Below are positions 17,166 to 25,405 of a DNA stretch of 64,000 nucleotides, piece after piece. Each line of letters starts with the position of its first letter. Position 1 is the stretch's first letter. The notes beneath the pieces were generated by a model. That model made no database searches. It had not been told where the DNA came from and saw only the letters and a list, made by a program, of their open reading frames with translations. The translations under genes were made by a program, and so were the position numbers. Source of the DNA: Methylocystis echinoides (lineage in GTDB: Bacteria > Pseudomonadota > Alphaproteobacteria > Rhizobiales > Beijerinckiaceae); contig NZ_CP156085.1 of assembly GCF_040687965.1 (NCBI RefSeq), forward strand, positions 62,001 through 126,000. The letters are read 5' to 3'.

Positions 17166-17579
17166 TCAGGACCGAGACTCGCGCTCTAAACACCTCTGAA
17201 ACGCCGGAAGGTGACGCTCCTGTGACGCAGTTTGCAGACGACGCATGACCTCGCGCGCCCGCGGGTCAGTGATCTGCGCGAGCAATCGGTCGTACATGGC
17301 GGCGTTCTCGATCTCACCCTTGACGCCCGCACGGCAGGCTTCGAGCAGAGTGGCCGGCGCCGGAACGCGTCCCGCCCAATTGTCCTTGGGCGGCTCCACG
17401 CCGAAAAATTCCAACAGATTGACGAGGGCGCCCGCATGGCGCTCTTCCGCTTCGACGATGTTGATGAAGGGACGGACCGGACCGAACGCCTCGATGACGC
17501 TGCGATAAGCGGCGCGGGAGCGGTATTCTTCATCGAGCGCCTCGCACAACGCCTGAATGGTTTTTTCATCTGCGAGCAT
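17166..17579 (-). CDS. Ferritin-like four-helix protein
   Basis: 137 residues, starting at ATG 17579 behind GGAG. Two helix pairs carry Glu and His in ferritin-like spacing: ALDEEYRSRAAYRSVIEAF, NIVEAEERHAGALVNLLEFF, GVKGEIENAAMYDRLLAQI and TASQERHLPAFQRCL. The E-x2-H in EAEERH and the ERH near the C-terminus are typical di-metal ligands. The family (ferritin-like, sometimes annotated DUF2202) is thought to bind or oxidise iron, but many members are uncharacterised. The truncated ZIP gene follows with translational coupling, linking it to divalent metal handling. Confidence 0.75.
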   Translation of the reverse strand: MLADEKTIQALCEALDEEYRSRAAYRSVIEAFGPVRPFINIVEAEERHAGALVNLLEFFGVEPPKDNWAGRVPAPATLLEACRAGVKGEIENAAMYDRLLAQITDPRAREVMRRLQTASQERHLPAFQRCLERESRS

Positions 17580-17952
17580 GGCGACACTCCAATTTGGCGA
17601 CCTCTTTTTAGCCGCATTGCGAAAGACCTGGTAGATGGGCAATCTCCAGATAGGAAGCATTGCGAGGAGGCTCAAGGAATGCGGTTAGCCGGCCTTGAAA
17701 CGGACAAGAATACAGCTTGGAAAATCGGAAGCGCCATTTTTAGCGACCATCCGCCGCACCCTGTGCGAGATCATCTGAAACCCTTCAGAAAATCGCCCCG
17801 ACTGGCTGTTTTTTCAGTCGTTGACGCACGCCTTCTATCGAAGGCGTCAGGTCCCTCCAATTCGGCGCGGTCTTGAAAAGCATGGCGCCGCCAGCTTAAT
17901 CTCACGCGATGAATGGCTGAGAAACCAAAAAGGACATTTAACGGGGAGCGTC

Positions 17953-18510
17953 ATGGTCACTGACGAAGAACGAGCCAAGGTTCGCGAAGTCGTAGGAGTA
18001 TTCACCAACGCGGACACGCTTCAGGAGGCCATCGACGAATTGATGTCTTCGGGATTCGACCGCGCCGAAATCAGCCTGCTCGCGAGCGAAGAGACGGTCG
18101 ACCAGAAACTGGGTCACAAATACAAGAAAGTCGCGGAGCTCGAAGACGACGACAATGTGCCGCGCACCGAATATGTCTCGCTGGAGTCGATCGGCGCGGC
18201 GGAAGGCGCGGTGATCGGAACGCTGGTTTATGTCGGCGCGGGGGTGGCGATCAGCGCGATCTTTGCTTCGGGCGGCGCCTTGGCTTCGGTTATTGCCGGC
18301 GCGACTCTGGCCGGAGGCGCGGGAGGGTTGATCGGGGCCGCGCTTGCCAGATTGATTGGCGAGCACCATGCAAAATACCTGCAGGAACAGCTTCAGCATG
18401 GCGGCCTGCTGCTTTGGGTCCGCACCTGGGACGCCGAGCGCGAGAAGAAGGCGACCGAGATCCTGAAGCGGCACTCTGGACGAGATGTCCATGCCCATAC
18501 AGCCGCCTGA
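17953..18510 (+). CDS. General-stress-protein-like membrane protein with Gly-zipper segment
   Basis: 185 residues. The start ATG 17953 has GGGAGCG just upstream. The first 60 residues resemble the 17M-type general stress domain (VGVFTNADTLQEAIDELMSSGFDRAEISLLA), a ferredoxin-like fold seen in many proteobacterial stress proteins. Two Gly/Ala-rich membrane segments follow (AAEGAVIGTLVYVGAGVAIS and IAGATLAGGAGGLIGAALAR), then a soluble C-terminus (LWVRTWDAEREKKATEIL). Function is unknown; homologues are often induced by cold, salt or stationary phase. It converges with feoB, with a small inverted repeat in the 100-bp gap. Confidence 0.65.
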   Translation: MVTDEERAKVREVVGVFTNADTLQEAIDELMSSGFDRAEISLLASEETVDQKLGHKYKKVAELEDDDNVPRTEYVSLESIGAAEGAVIGTLVYVGAGVAISAIFASGGALASVIAGATLAGGAGGLIGAALARLIGEHHAKYLQEQLQHGGLLLWVRTWDAEREKKATEILKRHSGRDVHAHTAA

Positions 18511-18610
18511 GAGCTCTCGCGATTGGAACGCTTGTTTTTGCAAGCAAGACAACGAGGGCGAGCAGCTCTCGTCGTCTTCTTCGGCCTCGGCTGTTCGGTT
18601 CACCGCGGAG

Positions 18611-21600
18611 TCATTTTGAAGACTTCGGCGCACGAATGATCCCCAGGGAGATCGTCGGGTTAGCCAGTGTTCCCCCCGCGCGTCCATCCGAAGCGCGCCT
18701 GCTGGAGCCTTTCGCCTCGAGGCGTGCGGCGGCAATTCCCATCTTTTCAAGCTCACGCTTGACTGTCTCAGCTCGCATCCTCCCGAGAGTCCGGCTCGCC
18801 CTCGTGTCGCGCGTGTCATCCGGGAAGCCAACGATCAACGTCCTGGCTTTCGGATAGGCTGCGAGAATTCTTGCGATGTTGTGCAGTTGCTCCCGTGACT
18901 GCAAAGTTGGCGCGCCGTCGCCGGGCGAGAACTGAACGCGGTCGAGATCAAACCAGACAATCCGGTTTGATGGCTCGGCCGTCTCGCCAAGGAGCTCCAT
19001 CAATCTGGCTTCAACGCTGAGCTTCGGAAAGGCGAGGTCAGAGCCATATGGCGGGTGCTGCGGCGGTTTATCCTCAATCACTCCGGGCGCGGGGATCTCT
19101 GGTTGACGCCGATCCCCCGGCCTTTCAGCTTTCATTTTTGGAGATATTGGCGCAGCCGGCTCGGCTGATTGCTCCTCCTGCGCCGGAGCCGGCCGAAGTC
19201 GCTCCTCCGACCGTTCAGCGACTTCTTTTGAATCGCGCTCTTTGAGGCCGTAGCTAACCGCGATCGCGCCGAGTCCGACCGTTAACAATGCGGCGGAAAA
19301 GGCCAATGCGACGCGGCTGCGGTTTGGGGCGCGCGCCGCCGTTTCTCGACCGTCGGCAGGGTTGATCGGTGCTGATGGCGTTGCGTTCGAATCGAACGGA
19401 GAGAAAGCCATCGCCGTGACGCCCAGAAGGGAAAAATACAGCAGGATTCCCAGCACCCATGCTGCGGATGAGATGGGATGGGCGGCGAATGTTCCAATCT
19501 GGTAAAACAGCACCGCCATCCCATAGCCGAGACTGATCGTCCAGAACACCATGAAGCCAGTCCATCGTTGGTTGGTCTCACGCGCCGTCGCCGCTGTGGT
19601 GGCGATGCATGGATAACACAGCAGCAGAATCAGATAGGCGAGCGCTGAAACCCTCCCTTCGAAATGTTCGGCGAGGGCAGGGACGAGATCGCTGCGAGTG
19701 GCATGTCCGCGCGCGCGCTCACGCGTTTCCGCGGCGCCGACGAGCTTATCGGCGGTCGAATGGGCCTGATCCCCTCGCCCGAGCCCTACGAGAGCCATCA
19801 AGTTTTGAGGAATGGTCAGAGCCGCCCTCTTGATCCTTTCCACTGGGTCGAAGGCTTGCGCCGGCGCTGTCGGTTTTGCCTCCAGGTAAATCGATTCCAG
19901 CGTGCTGACGATGACGACCTTGTGCAAGACGCCGGTCAATAGCGCGACTGCAGCCGGCCATTGATCCTGCGCCACGCCCATCGGCGCCAGAATCGGCGTG
20001 ATCGCCCGCCCGCCCGCCGCAAGCACAGACTTATCGATCGGCTTTTTGTCGAAAGATCCGTCTGTCCCCCAAACGCCCAGCACCTTGACGATGAGCACCA
20101 GGGGAATGATGAACTTGCCGACCCGGAACACGAAAACTTTGACACGTATCCAGGCGTTAATCAGGACATTCCGCAGCTTCGGCAGGTGGTAGGGCGGCAG
20201 CTCCAGCGCAAACAGCGAGCGCTCTTGCGGGAGCAGGCTGTTCTTCATGATGAGCGCGGAGATCATCGCGAAGACGACCCCAAGCAGGTAAACGCTGAAG
20301 ATCACAAAATGCCCCGTCTCCGGGAAAAAGGCTGCGGCGAAGACCGTGTAGACCGCGAGCCGCCCGCCGCAGCTCATGAATGGGCTCATCAACACAGCCA
20401 CAATGCGGTCTCGTGGCCTCTCCAGGGTCCGCGTCGCCATGATCGCCGGCACGTTGCAACCGAATCCGACCATCATCGGCACGAATGCATTTCCCGGAAG
20501 CCCCAAAGACTGCATCAGTCGGTCCATGACGAAATTGGCTCTCGCCATGTAGCCGGATTCCTCGAGGACCGACAGAAATAGGTAAAGAAACCCGATGATC
20601 GGAATAAAATTTATGACCTGCAACACGCCGTTGCCGAGGCCGTCAGCGAGAAACGCGACGAACCAGGAGGGAGCGTCAAGCATTGTCAGGACATGCCTGA
20701 ACCCTTCGACAAAAAGCGTGTCCGAAACCTGATTGAAAAATGGCTTGAACGCGCGGCTGAACTGTATGGTCAACCAGAACAGGCAGTACATGACCGCGAG
20801 AAAGATGGGAACGCCAAGCGCACGATTCAGGACGATGCGATCAATCGCAGTTGTTGAGCGCCCCTCTGCCTTTACATGCTTGGTCGCAGCCTTGGCCGCT
20901 ACTGTTCGGATGAAGCTGTAACGAGCATTGGCGATAACGATGTCGGGCTCGTCCAATTCCAGGGCGATTTGACGGACGCGCTCCTCTGCGGCTTCCCTTA
21001 TTGCAGGGTCGGCCGCGTGCGCGGCGAAAGCGTCGCTTTCCAACAATCGAATCGCCAGCCAACGGTTATCGAAGTGGCGCGCATACGAAATATCGCTCAT
21101 CGATTTAGACAGCTCCGAGATGGCCATTTCGACTGGAGGAGGATATGTAATTGTGAAGCTTGCTTCCGGCCGCGTCTCGATCAGTCTCAGCAACTCCGCC
21201 TTCAATAGCTCTGCGTCACGTTTCCTCGTGGCCACGAGCGCCACGACGGGACAACCGAGCAGGCGCGCAATCTCATCCAGGTCAAATCTGGCGTGAGCTT
21301 CGGCGTCTTCCATAACATTGAGAACGACGACCAAAGGGACCCGCATTTCCAGCAGTTGAGTCGTCAAATAAAGGTTTCGCTCAAGATGACCGGCGTCGAC
21401 GATGTTGACGACGCAATCCGCTTCGCCCGACAGGATGTACTCTTGCGCAATGCGTTCATCGACGGCGGCCGCCTCCTCGTAGGAGTCGAGTGAGTAGATC
21501 CCGGGCAAGTCGACAAGCTCGACCTTTTGCCCCGCGAGGTCGAAGACGCCGACCTTTTTCTCGACTGTGACGCCGGGCCAGTTTCCGACACGCTGCTGAA

Positions 21601-21937
21601 CGCCCGTCACGGTATTGAACAGGGTGCTCTTGCCGGTGTTGGGATTCCCGATAATCGCGAATTTGAATGCCCGATTTTGAGCGTCCCCAGTTTCGGCCTC
21701 GCCGCTTATCCTTTCGATCAGTAAGGCGGACGCCTCGTTCCTGCGCATGCTGAGAAACGTGTCCCGCACGCGGATTTCGACCGGGTCGCCGAGAGGCGCA
21801 AAACGCACGACGGTAAATTCGGCGCCGGGCGTCAGGCCGAGCGACAGCAACTTTTGCCGGTGGGCGATGCCGCCTTTCCGGAAACCCGAGACGCGAGCTC
21901 GATCGCCCGCTTTGAGATCGCCAAAGCCGAGTGTCAT
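18611..21937 (-). CDS. feoB: FeoA-FeoB-OmpA fusion: ferrous iron transporter with periplasmic OmpA-like tail
   Basis: 1108 residues, clearly longer than usual FeoB (about 770). Domains in order: FeoA SH3-like domain (about 1-78, LKAGDRARVSGF, RQKLLSLGLTPGAEF); FeoB G domain (about 90-260) with G1 GNPNTGKST (97-105), G2 VGNWPGVTVEKK, G3 DLPGIYSL and G4-like NVMED; a GDI-like helical region; the membrane core with both Gate motifs, including GFGCNVPAIMATRTLE and PFMSCGGRLAVY, and the late helix LLLCYPCIATTAATARE; then an extra single helix (ALAFSAALLTVGLGAIAVSY, about 870-890), a Pro/Glu-rich linker and an OmpA-like domain (about 1000-1108: VWFDLDRVQFSPG, TLIVGFPDDTRDTRAS, MRAETVKRELEKMG). The tail should lie in the periplasm, where OmpA domains bind peptidoglycan. 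All GTPase residues look intact. Start ATG 21937 sits 360 bp from the divergent partner genes. Confidence 0.9.
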   Translation of the reverse strand: MTLGFGDLKAGDRARVSGFRKGGIAHRQKLLSLGLTPGAEFTVVRFAPLGDPVEIRVRDTFLSMRRNEASALLIERISGEAETGDAQNRAFKFAIIGNPNTGKSTLFNTVTGVQQRVGNWPGVTVEKKVGVFDLAGQKVELVDLPGIYSLDSYEEAAAVDERIAQEYILSGEADCVVNIVDAGHLERNLYLTTQLLEMRVPLVVVLNVMEDAEAHARFDLDEIARLLGCPVVALVATRKRDAELLKAELLRLIETRPEASFTITYPPPVEMAISELSKSMSDISYARHFDNRWLAIRLLESDAFAAHAADPAIREAAEERVRQIALELDEPDIVIANARYSFIRTVAAKAATKHVKAEGRSTTAIDRIVLNRALGVPIFLAVMYCLFWLTIQFSRAFKPFFNQVSDTLFVEGFRHVLTMLDAPSWFVAFLADGLGNGVLQVINFIPIIGFLYLFLSVLEESGYMARANFVMDRLMQSLGLPGNAFVPMMVGFGCNVPAIMATRTLERPRDRIVAVLMSPFMSCGGRLAVYTVFAAAFFPETGHFVIFSVYLLGVVFAMISALIMKNSLLPQERSLFALELPPYHLPKLRNVLINAWIRVKVFVFRVGKFIIPLVLIVKVLGVWGTDGSFDKKPIDKSVLAAGGRAITPILAPMGVAQDQWPAAVALLTGVLHKVVIVSTLESIYLEAKPTAPAQAFDPVERIKRAALTIPQNLMALVGLGRGDQAHSTADKLVGAAETRERARGHATRSDLVPALAEHFEGRVSALAYLILLLCYPCIATTAATARETNQRWTGFMVFWTISLGYGMAVLFYQIGTFAAHPISSAAWVLGILLYFSLLGVTAMAFSPFDSNATPSAPINPADGRETAARAPNRSRVALAFSAALLTVGLGAIAVSYGLKERDSKEVAERSEERLRPAPAQEEQSAEPAAPISPKMKAERPGDRRQPEIPAPGVIEDKPPQHPPYGSDLAFPKLSVEARLMELLGETAEPSNRIVWFDLDRVQFSPGDGAPTLQSREQLHNIARILAAYPKARTLIVGFPDDTRDTRASRTLGRMRAETVKRELEKMGIAAARLEAKGSSRRASDGRAGGTLANPTISLGIIRAPKSSK

Positions 21938-22298
21938 TTCTTGCCCTGTTGTTCTTGCTTGCGCCGCGGATCAGCGACTCCGGCACCCTCGTGGAGACCG
22001 TGACGGGACTCGCTTCCGCTATTATATGCGCCGCGACAGGCTCTAGCGTAGAGGGCGTGTCGCGCCCGCAGCGATAGGCCGCACGCACTATCTCCCTGCA
22101 GGCTTGGCCGCCACCTTAAGGCGCGCGGACAAGGCGGAGGCACCGCCTTATTTACGCGCAAGGCTGAAGCACCTATCTTGCCGCGTGCGCGCATTCTGGA
22201 GCACCTCCAGGCGAGCGAAGCGTCCCCAACTTCCGTCCGTCGATCCATCCGATCCGCGGCGCGTCTGGGGTCGCCAAAGCGTGCCGGAATCGAAGGCG
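21938..22298. promoter_or_regulatory. Divergent promoter region between feoAB-ompA and the CPVC gene
   Basis: No gene is visible here. It must hold both promoters. A perfect 7-bp inverted repeat AAGGCGG/CCGCCTT with a 5-bp loop (22131-22149), followed on the plus strand by ATTT, could be an operator or a short leader hairpin. I do not see an obvious Fur or Irr box. Confidence 0.45.
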
Positions 22299-22304
22299 AT
22301 GCGA

Positions 22305-22805
22305 ATGAACTTCTTGGTTTTGATCGCGACAGCCCTACAGTTCGCATTGATTGGAGCGGCGCAGGCGGTATGCCCCGTGTGCACGGTCGCCGTGAGCACG
22401 GGCGTCGGCCTCTCGCGCTGGCTCGGAGTCGATGACACGATTACGGGCCTCTGGCTGGGTGGCCTGATCGTTTCACTCATCATATGGTCGATCAACTGGA
22501 TGGAGGAGCGACACATCCTCTTTCCGGGAAGAAATCTTTTCACGATCTTCGTTTATTATCTGCTGGCCGTCGTCCCCCTCCACCTCGCAGGCGTCACAGG
22601 TCACCCGGATAATACGCTTTTCGGGATCGACAAGCTTGTCCTCGGGACGGTGCTGGGGAGCGGCGCATTTTACGCGGGAGCTGTATGGTATGAGCGCATC
22701 AAGCAGAGCAATCTCGGACACGCCAATTTCCCGTTTCAGAAAGTCGTCATGCCAATCGCTCCTCTGATCCTTCTGACCTTCCTTTTTTATCTTGCGACAA
22801 AGTGA
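22305..22805 (+). CDS. Membrane protein with CPVC motif, Feo partner
   Basis: About 166 residues, with an N-terminal signal-like helix (FLVLIATALQFALIGAAQA) followed immediately by CPVCTVAVSTGVGLSRWLG and the acidic DDTITGLW. Three more hydrophobic helices (LWLGGLIVSLIIWSINWM, LFTIFVYYLLAVVPLHLAG, VVMPIAPLILLTFLFYLATK) complete a four-helix membrane protein; a loop contains HPDNTLFGIDK. The CPVC placed at the periplasmic face could be a redox or metal site. ATG 22305 has AAGG at a good distance; ATG 22299 is the alternative. It faces feoAB-ompA divergently and precedes the helical protein by 7 bp, so a role in ferrous iron uptake is inferred from context only. Confidence 0.7.
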   Translation: MNFLVLIATALQFALIGAAQAVCPVCTVAVSTGVGLSRWLGVDDTITGLWLGGLIVSLIIWSINWMEERHILFPGRNLFTIFVYYLLAVVPLHLAGVTGHPDNTLFGIDKLVLGTVLGSGAFYAGAVWYERIKQSNLGHANFPFQKVVMPIAPLILLTFLFYLATK

Positions 22806-22812
22806 GGCGAAG

Positions 22813-23343
22813 ATGGACAAGGATATCCTCTCCCTCGAGGAATTGATTCAAAAAGTCGATGATATGAAAAAGAAGGACAAGCTCGATTTGTCTTCGGATC
22901 AGGATCTGACGATCGCCTTGATGAACCTGATAAGCATCGAGGAGCACTTCTTTTTTACCGGGGCCAAAACCGGCAAGGACAAATATTATGACATGCTCAA
23001 TGAAATAAGGGGCATAAGGAAGGAGCTTTTGAAGAAGATCATCAAGGATTACGAAGGCGAGGTATGGTGCATTTCCAAGCACCTTCTGACGGCGTCGATG
23101 CGGCTTATGGAGGTGGGCACGAAGCAGCTGTCGCTTGGACGGAAGGATGAGGCAAAGGATCTGTTCGAAAAAGCCTATGCCTTGTATTGCATGTTCTGGG
23201 GCGTGAACATGAAGATTATCGATGCGAGCGAGATCAAAAAGATCGACGAGCAGGCGCTCAACAAGCATGACGAGACGAGAGCCGGTTTTCTGGGCAGACT
23301 CGGTGACCTCATCAAAAGAGCTGTAGATTGTTGCATCGAATAA
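22813..23343 (+). CDS. Lys/Asp-rich helical protein of unknown function in Feo cluster
   Basis: 176 residues, soluble and almost entirely helical. Rich in Lys, Asp, Glu and Leu (MDKDILSLEELIQKVDDMKK, EDYEGEVWCISKHLL-type helices), with a conserved-looking EEHFFFTGAKTGKDKYYDML and AKDLFEKAYALYCMFWGVN. Four Cys, including a terminal CC, and a His in the EEH segment could bind metal, but no known motif is complete. Codon use differs from neighbours: AAG, GAT and AAA are frequent and local GC is lower, suggesting transfer from another lineage. The GAGG ribosome site overlaps the end of the CPVC gene, so the pair is cotranscribed. Confidence 0.75.
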   Translation: MDKDILSLEELIQKVDDMKKKDKLDLSSDQDLTIALMNLISIEEHFFFTGAKTGKDKYYDMLNEIRGIRKELLKKIIKDYEGEVWCISKHLLTASMRLMEVGTKQLSLGRKDEAKDLFEKAYALYCMFWGVNMKIIDASEIKKIDEQALNKHDETRAGFLGRLGDLIKRAVDCCIE

Positions 23344-23824
23344 AGACGCATGGATTTCGAGGAATCTCGGATATGCTTAGAGCAAGACAGAGCGCCCTAA
23401 GCGCGACGACGCGCCGCAGTTGAAAAGATTCTACAAAAGGGGCCCTGCTGATGGCTCGGATTGATAGACGCCTCCGTGCGGTCCCCGCATTTTCGGCTGC
23501 TCCCTGCGGAATGAGCCGCCCGCGTAGTCACTTTCTCTTCGTTCCCCTGACGCTCGGGCTTTTAGTTTGATCACCATTGTGAAAAGCTTACGAGCGAGAT
23601 TGCGGCCTAAGCGCCGCCGAATCCGCTGTGAAGACGGTCGAGGTCGCGTCGGGCGCCTGGATGCGGAACGATGATCGCATCCATGCTCCGCAGCCGCTCC
23701 CGTCCTCGGTCTCGCGGGTTGCGCGGTCGCGGCTGTCATTGTTTCCCTCCGCGCCAAGAAAAAAGCTCACTCTCATCGCGAGCGCCTTGGCGGTCGCGGG
23801 CATTGTGGCCACGGCCGGGCTCGC
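23344..23824. other. Degenerate region, possible cydB 3' remnant
   Basis: No intact gene. Just before the CydX-like ORF, overlapping frames show APVLGLAGCAVAAVIVSLRA and LTLIASALAVAGIVATAGLA, which could be a frameshifted end of a cytochrome bd subunit II, but this is speculative. Confidence 0.25.
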
Positions 23825-23920
23825 ATGTGGTATTTCGTCTGGTTTTGGGCCTCGGCCTTCGCCATCCTCAACGCCACGTGGCTTGAGCTCGATCCGGAGC
23901 GCAAAAAAGATGTGAAATGA
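23825..23920 (+). CDS. CydX/YbgT-like membrane microprotein
   Basis: A 31-residue ORF: one membrane helix starting MWYFVWFWASAFAILNATWL and a charged end (ELDPERKKDVK). The MWYFxW start and the Ile-Leu-Asn-Ala-x-Trp-Leu-Glu end are the hallmarks of CydX, the small third subunit that stabilises cytochrome bd oxidases. Usual CydX proteins have a few more residues after the first Trp (LG-containing), so the helix is slightly shorter. No intact cydA or cydB is upstream, only possible degenerate traces. It may therefore be an orphan left after loss of the oxidase genes. Confidence 0.45.
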   Translation: MWYFVWFWASAFAILNATWLELDPERKKDVK

Positions 23921-23948
23921 GGCTCGCATGCTTGGGACAACGCGTGCT

Positions 23949-24506
23949 TCATCGCACCCAGTTCACGGCGACCGGCTTGCGCGGCGACGGCGGGGATTCA
24001 CTGCGGGGCGCGCCGACGACGATGGGGGCGATCGGATGATCGCTTGCGGGTATTTGCAAGGCCTCGTGTCCTTCCGCCGTGGCGAGAAAAGGTTGGGATA
24101 GGCCGATCCAGCAGGAGCCAAGACCTTTGGCGTGGGCGGCGAGCATGAGATTTTGCGCGGCTGAGGCGCAATCGGCTTCGATCCAGGGGCCCTGCTGATC
24201 GGCGGAGATCACGATCAGCACGGGCGCATGATAGAAGACGTGGAATTGCGGGTCCGCGAGCTTTTCGTAGAGAGTCTGCGGAAGATCGAGTGGCCGCGTC
24301 TGCGTCATGTAGGCCTTGGCGCGCTCAGAGACGTCGTCGAGCCAGGGACGGTTCGTCACGACGGTGAAGCGCCAGGGCTGGCGATTGACCGCGCAGGGCG
24401 CCCGTATCGCCGCGTCCAGAAGGCTGGCGATGATGGCGTCGGAAGGCGCCTCGGCGAGATATTCCCGCGTCGAATGACGGGAGTGGATAGCGTCGAAGAT
24501 ATCCAT
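23949..24506 (-). CDS. Nitroreductase-family FMN oxidoreductase
   Basis: 185 residues of the nitroreductase fold: the N-terminal FMN-phosphate motif IHSRHSTREYL, then LLDAAIRAPCAVNRQPWRF (the Pro-x-Asn-x-Gln-Pro-Trp-type motif), central ADQQGPWIEADCASAAQNLML and the C-terminal GLGSCWIGL with IVVGAPRSE. These proteins bind FMN as dimers and reduce nitroaromatics, quinones or flavins with NAD(P)H. The substrate cannot be told from the sequence. It is monocistronic on the minus strand and converges with the CydX-like gene. Start ATG 24506 gives the standard N-terminus MDIFDAIHSR. Confidence 0.88.
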   Translation of the reverse strand: MDIFDAIHSRHSTREYLAEAPSDAIIASLLDAAIRAPCAVNRQPWRFTVVTNRPWLDDVSERAKAYMTQTRPLDLPQTLYEKLADPQFHVFYHAPVLIVISADQQGPWIEADCASAAQNLMLAAHAKGLGSCWIGLSQPFLATAEGHEALQIPASDHPIAPIVVGAPRSESPPSPRKPVAVNWVR

Positions 24507-24737
24507 GAGAGGCTTTCCTTTACGTGGAGCCGCCGACTCGCGAGACTTGTGATTTTGTCACACGCGGGCTTGCATTAAATTATCTCCATAAAGCGCATTC
24601 CAAGGACAAAGTCACATATCTCGGCGCAGGCGGGTGAAATGATCTCTCCAACCTCAGGTCGATGTCCCGATCGGAGATGGACGAAAAGGCGCGGGTTTTT
24701 ACTCAGCGCCGATTTTACCCCCGCTTGGAGATAGAAA

Positions 24738-25199
24738 ATGACTCCGGAATTATCCGCTTTGGTGATGGTCGTGTTGTTCATGCTGGGATTTGTCATGGTT
24801 GTTGTGGGGGGCGTCGGCTTCATGCGCAGCAATCTTGTCCTGATGGACAACCGCTCGTGGCTTGCGCAAGGCAGCGTCTTTGCTGTCGCCGCATCGATGT
24901 TCGTGCTGGGCATCGGCGTGCATTTCACGGGAAGCAGCAATACTGCCTTCCTGAAAGGCCAGATGGCGCAAACCTCACGTTGTGAACTGGAGGGGGAGAG
25001 CGCCTATCCCGACGCGCGGCGCAGCCGATCCGGCGTCATCGGCAAATATATCGTGTCCTGTATGGCGTCGTCGGGCTTCGACTGGAGCGATCAGTCGCCG
25101 CTCTGCCGGGAGGCCCCCGTCGCGACGAACGGTTACTGCTACGAGCCGACGGCATGGTTCGACCGCCTCGTGACGCAGGCGCAACTCACCTTCAACTAA
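24738..25199 (+). CDS. Hypothetical protein with two N-terminal membrane helices
   Basis: 153 residues. Two hydrophobic helices, ALVMVVLFMLGFVMVVVGGVGF and GSVFAVAASMFVLGIGVHFTG, are joined by a short polar loop (MRSNLVLMDNRSW). The remaining 80 residues are polar with four Cys (RCELEGES, IVSCMASSGFDW, LCREAP, GYCYEP) that could pair as disulfides if periplasmic. The C-terminus ends WFDRLVTQAQLTFN. I do not recognise the family. A strong hairpin follows 5 bp after the stop. Preceded by GGAGATAG near the start codon. Confidence 0.6.
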   Translation: MTPELSALVMVVLFMLGFVMVVVGGVGFMRSNLVLMDNRSWLAQGSVFAVAASMFVLGIGVHFTGSSNTAFLKGQMAQTSRCELEGESAYPDARRSRSGVIGKYIVSCMASSGFDWSDQSPLCREAPVATNGYCYEPTAWFDRLVTQAQLTFN

Positions 25200-25204
25200 G
25201 GATG

Positions 25205-25235
25205 GAAAGGCCGCCGGATCGTCCTGCGGCCTTTC
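25205..25235 (+). terminator. Terminator hairpin after the 153-aa membrane protein
   Basis: Perfect 10-bp inverted repeat GAAAGGCCGC/GCGGCCTTTC (25205-25214, 25226-25235) with an 11-nt loop. The A/T-rich arm ends give partial U-tract character in either direction. Confidence 0.6.
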
Positions 25236-25405
25236 ATGGCGCTCGGCTTCAACGCTACGCCTTGACTAATTGCCGCAAGGGGTGTGAACAGGCCGCGCAG
25301 TGCGTATTCTGCAAGAATCCGCCGATTGGGTGCAACCGTTGAATTTGAGGAGAAATCAATCGATTACTAGGATGCGCGGGTTTTCACATGAAGGAGGCAA
25401 AGGGA

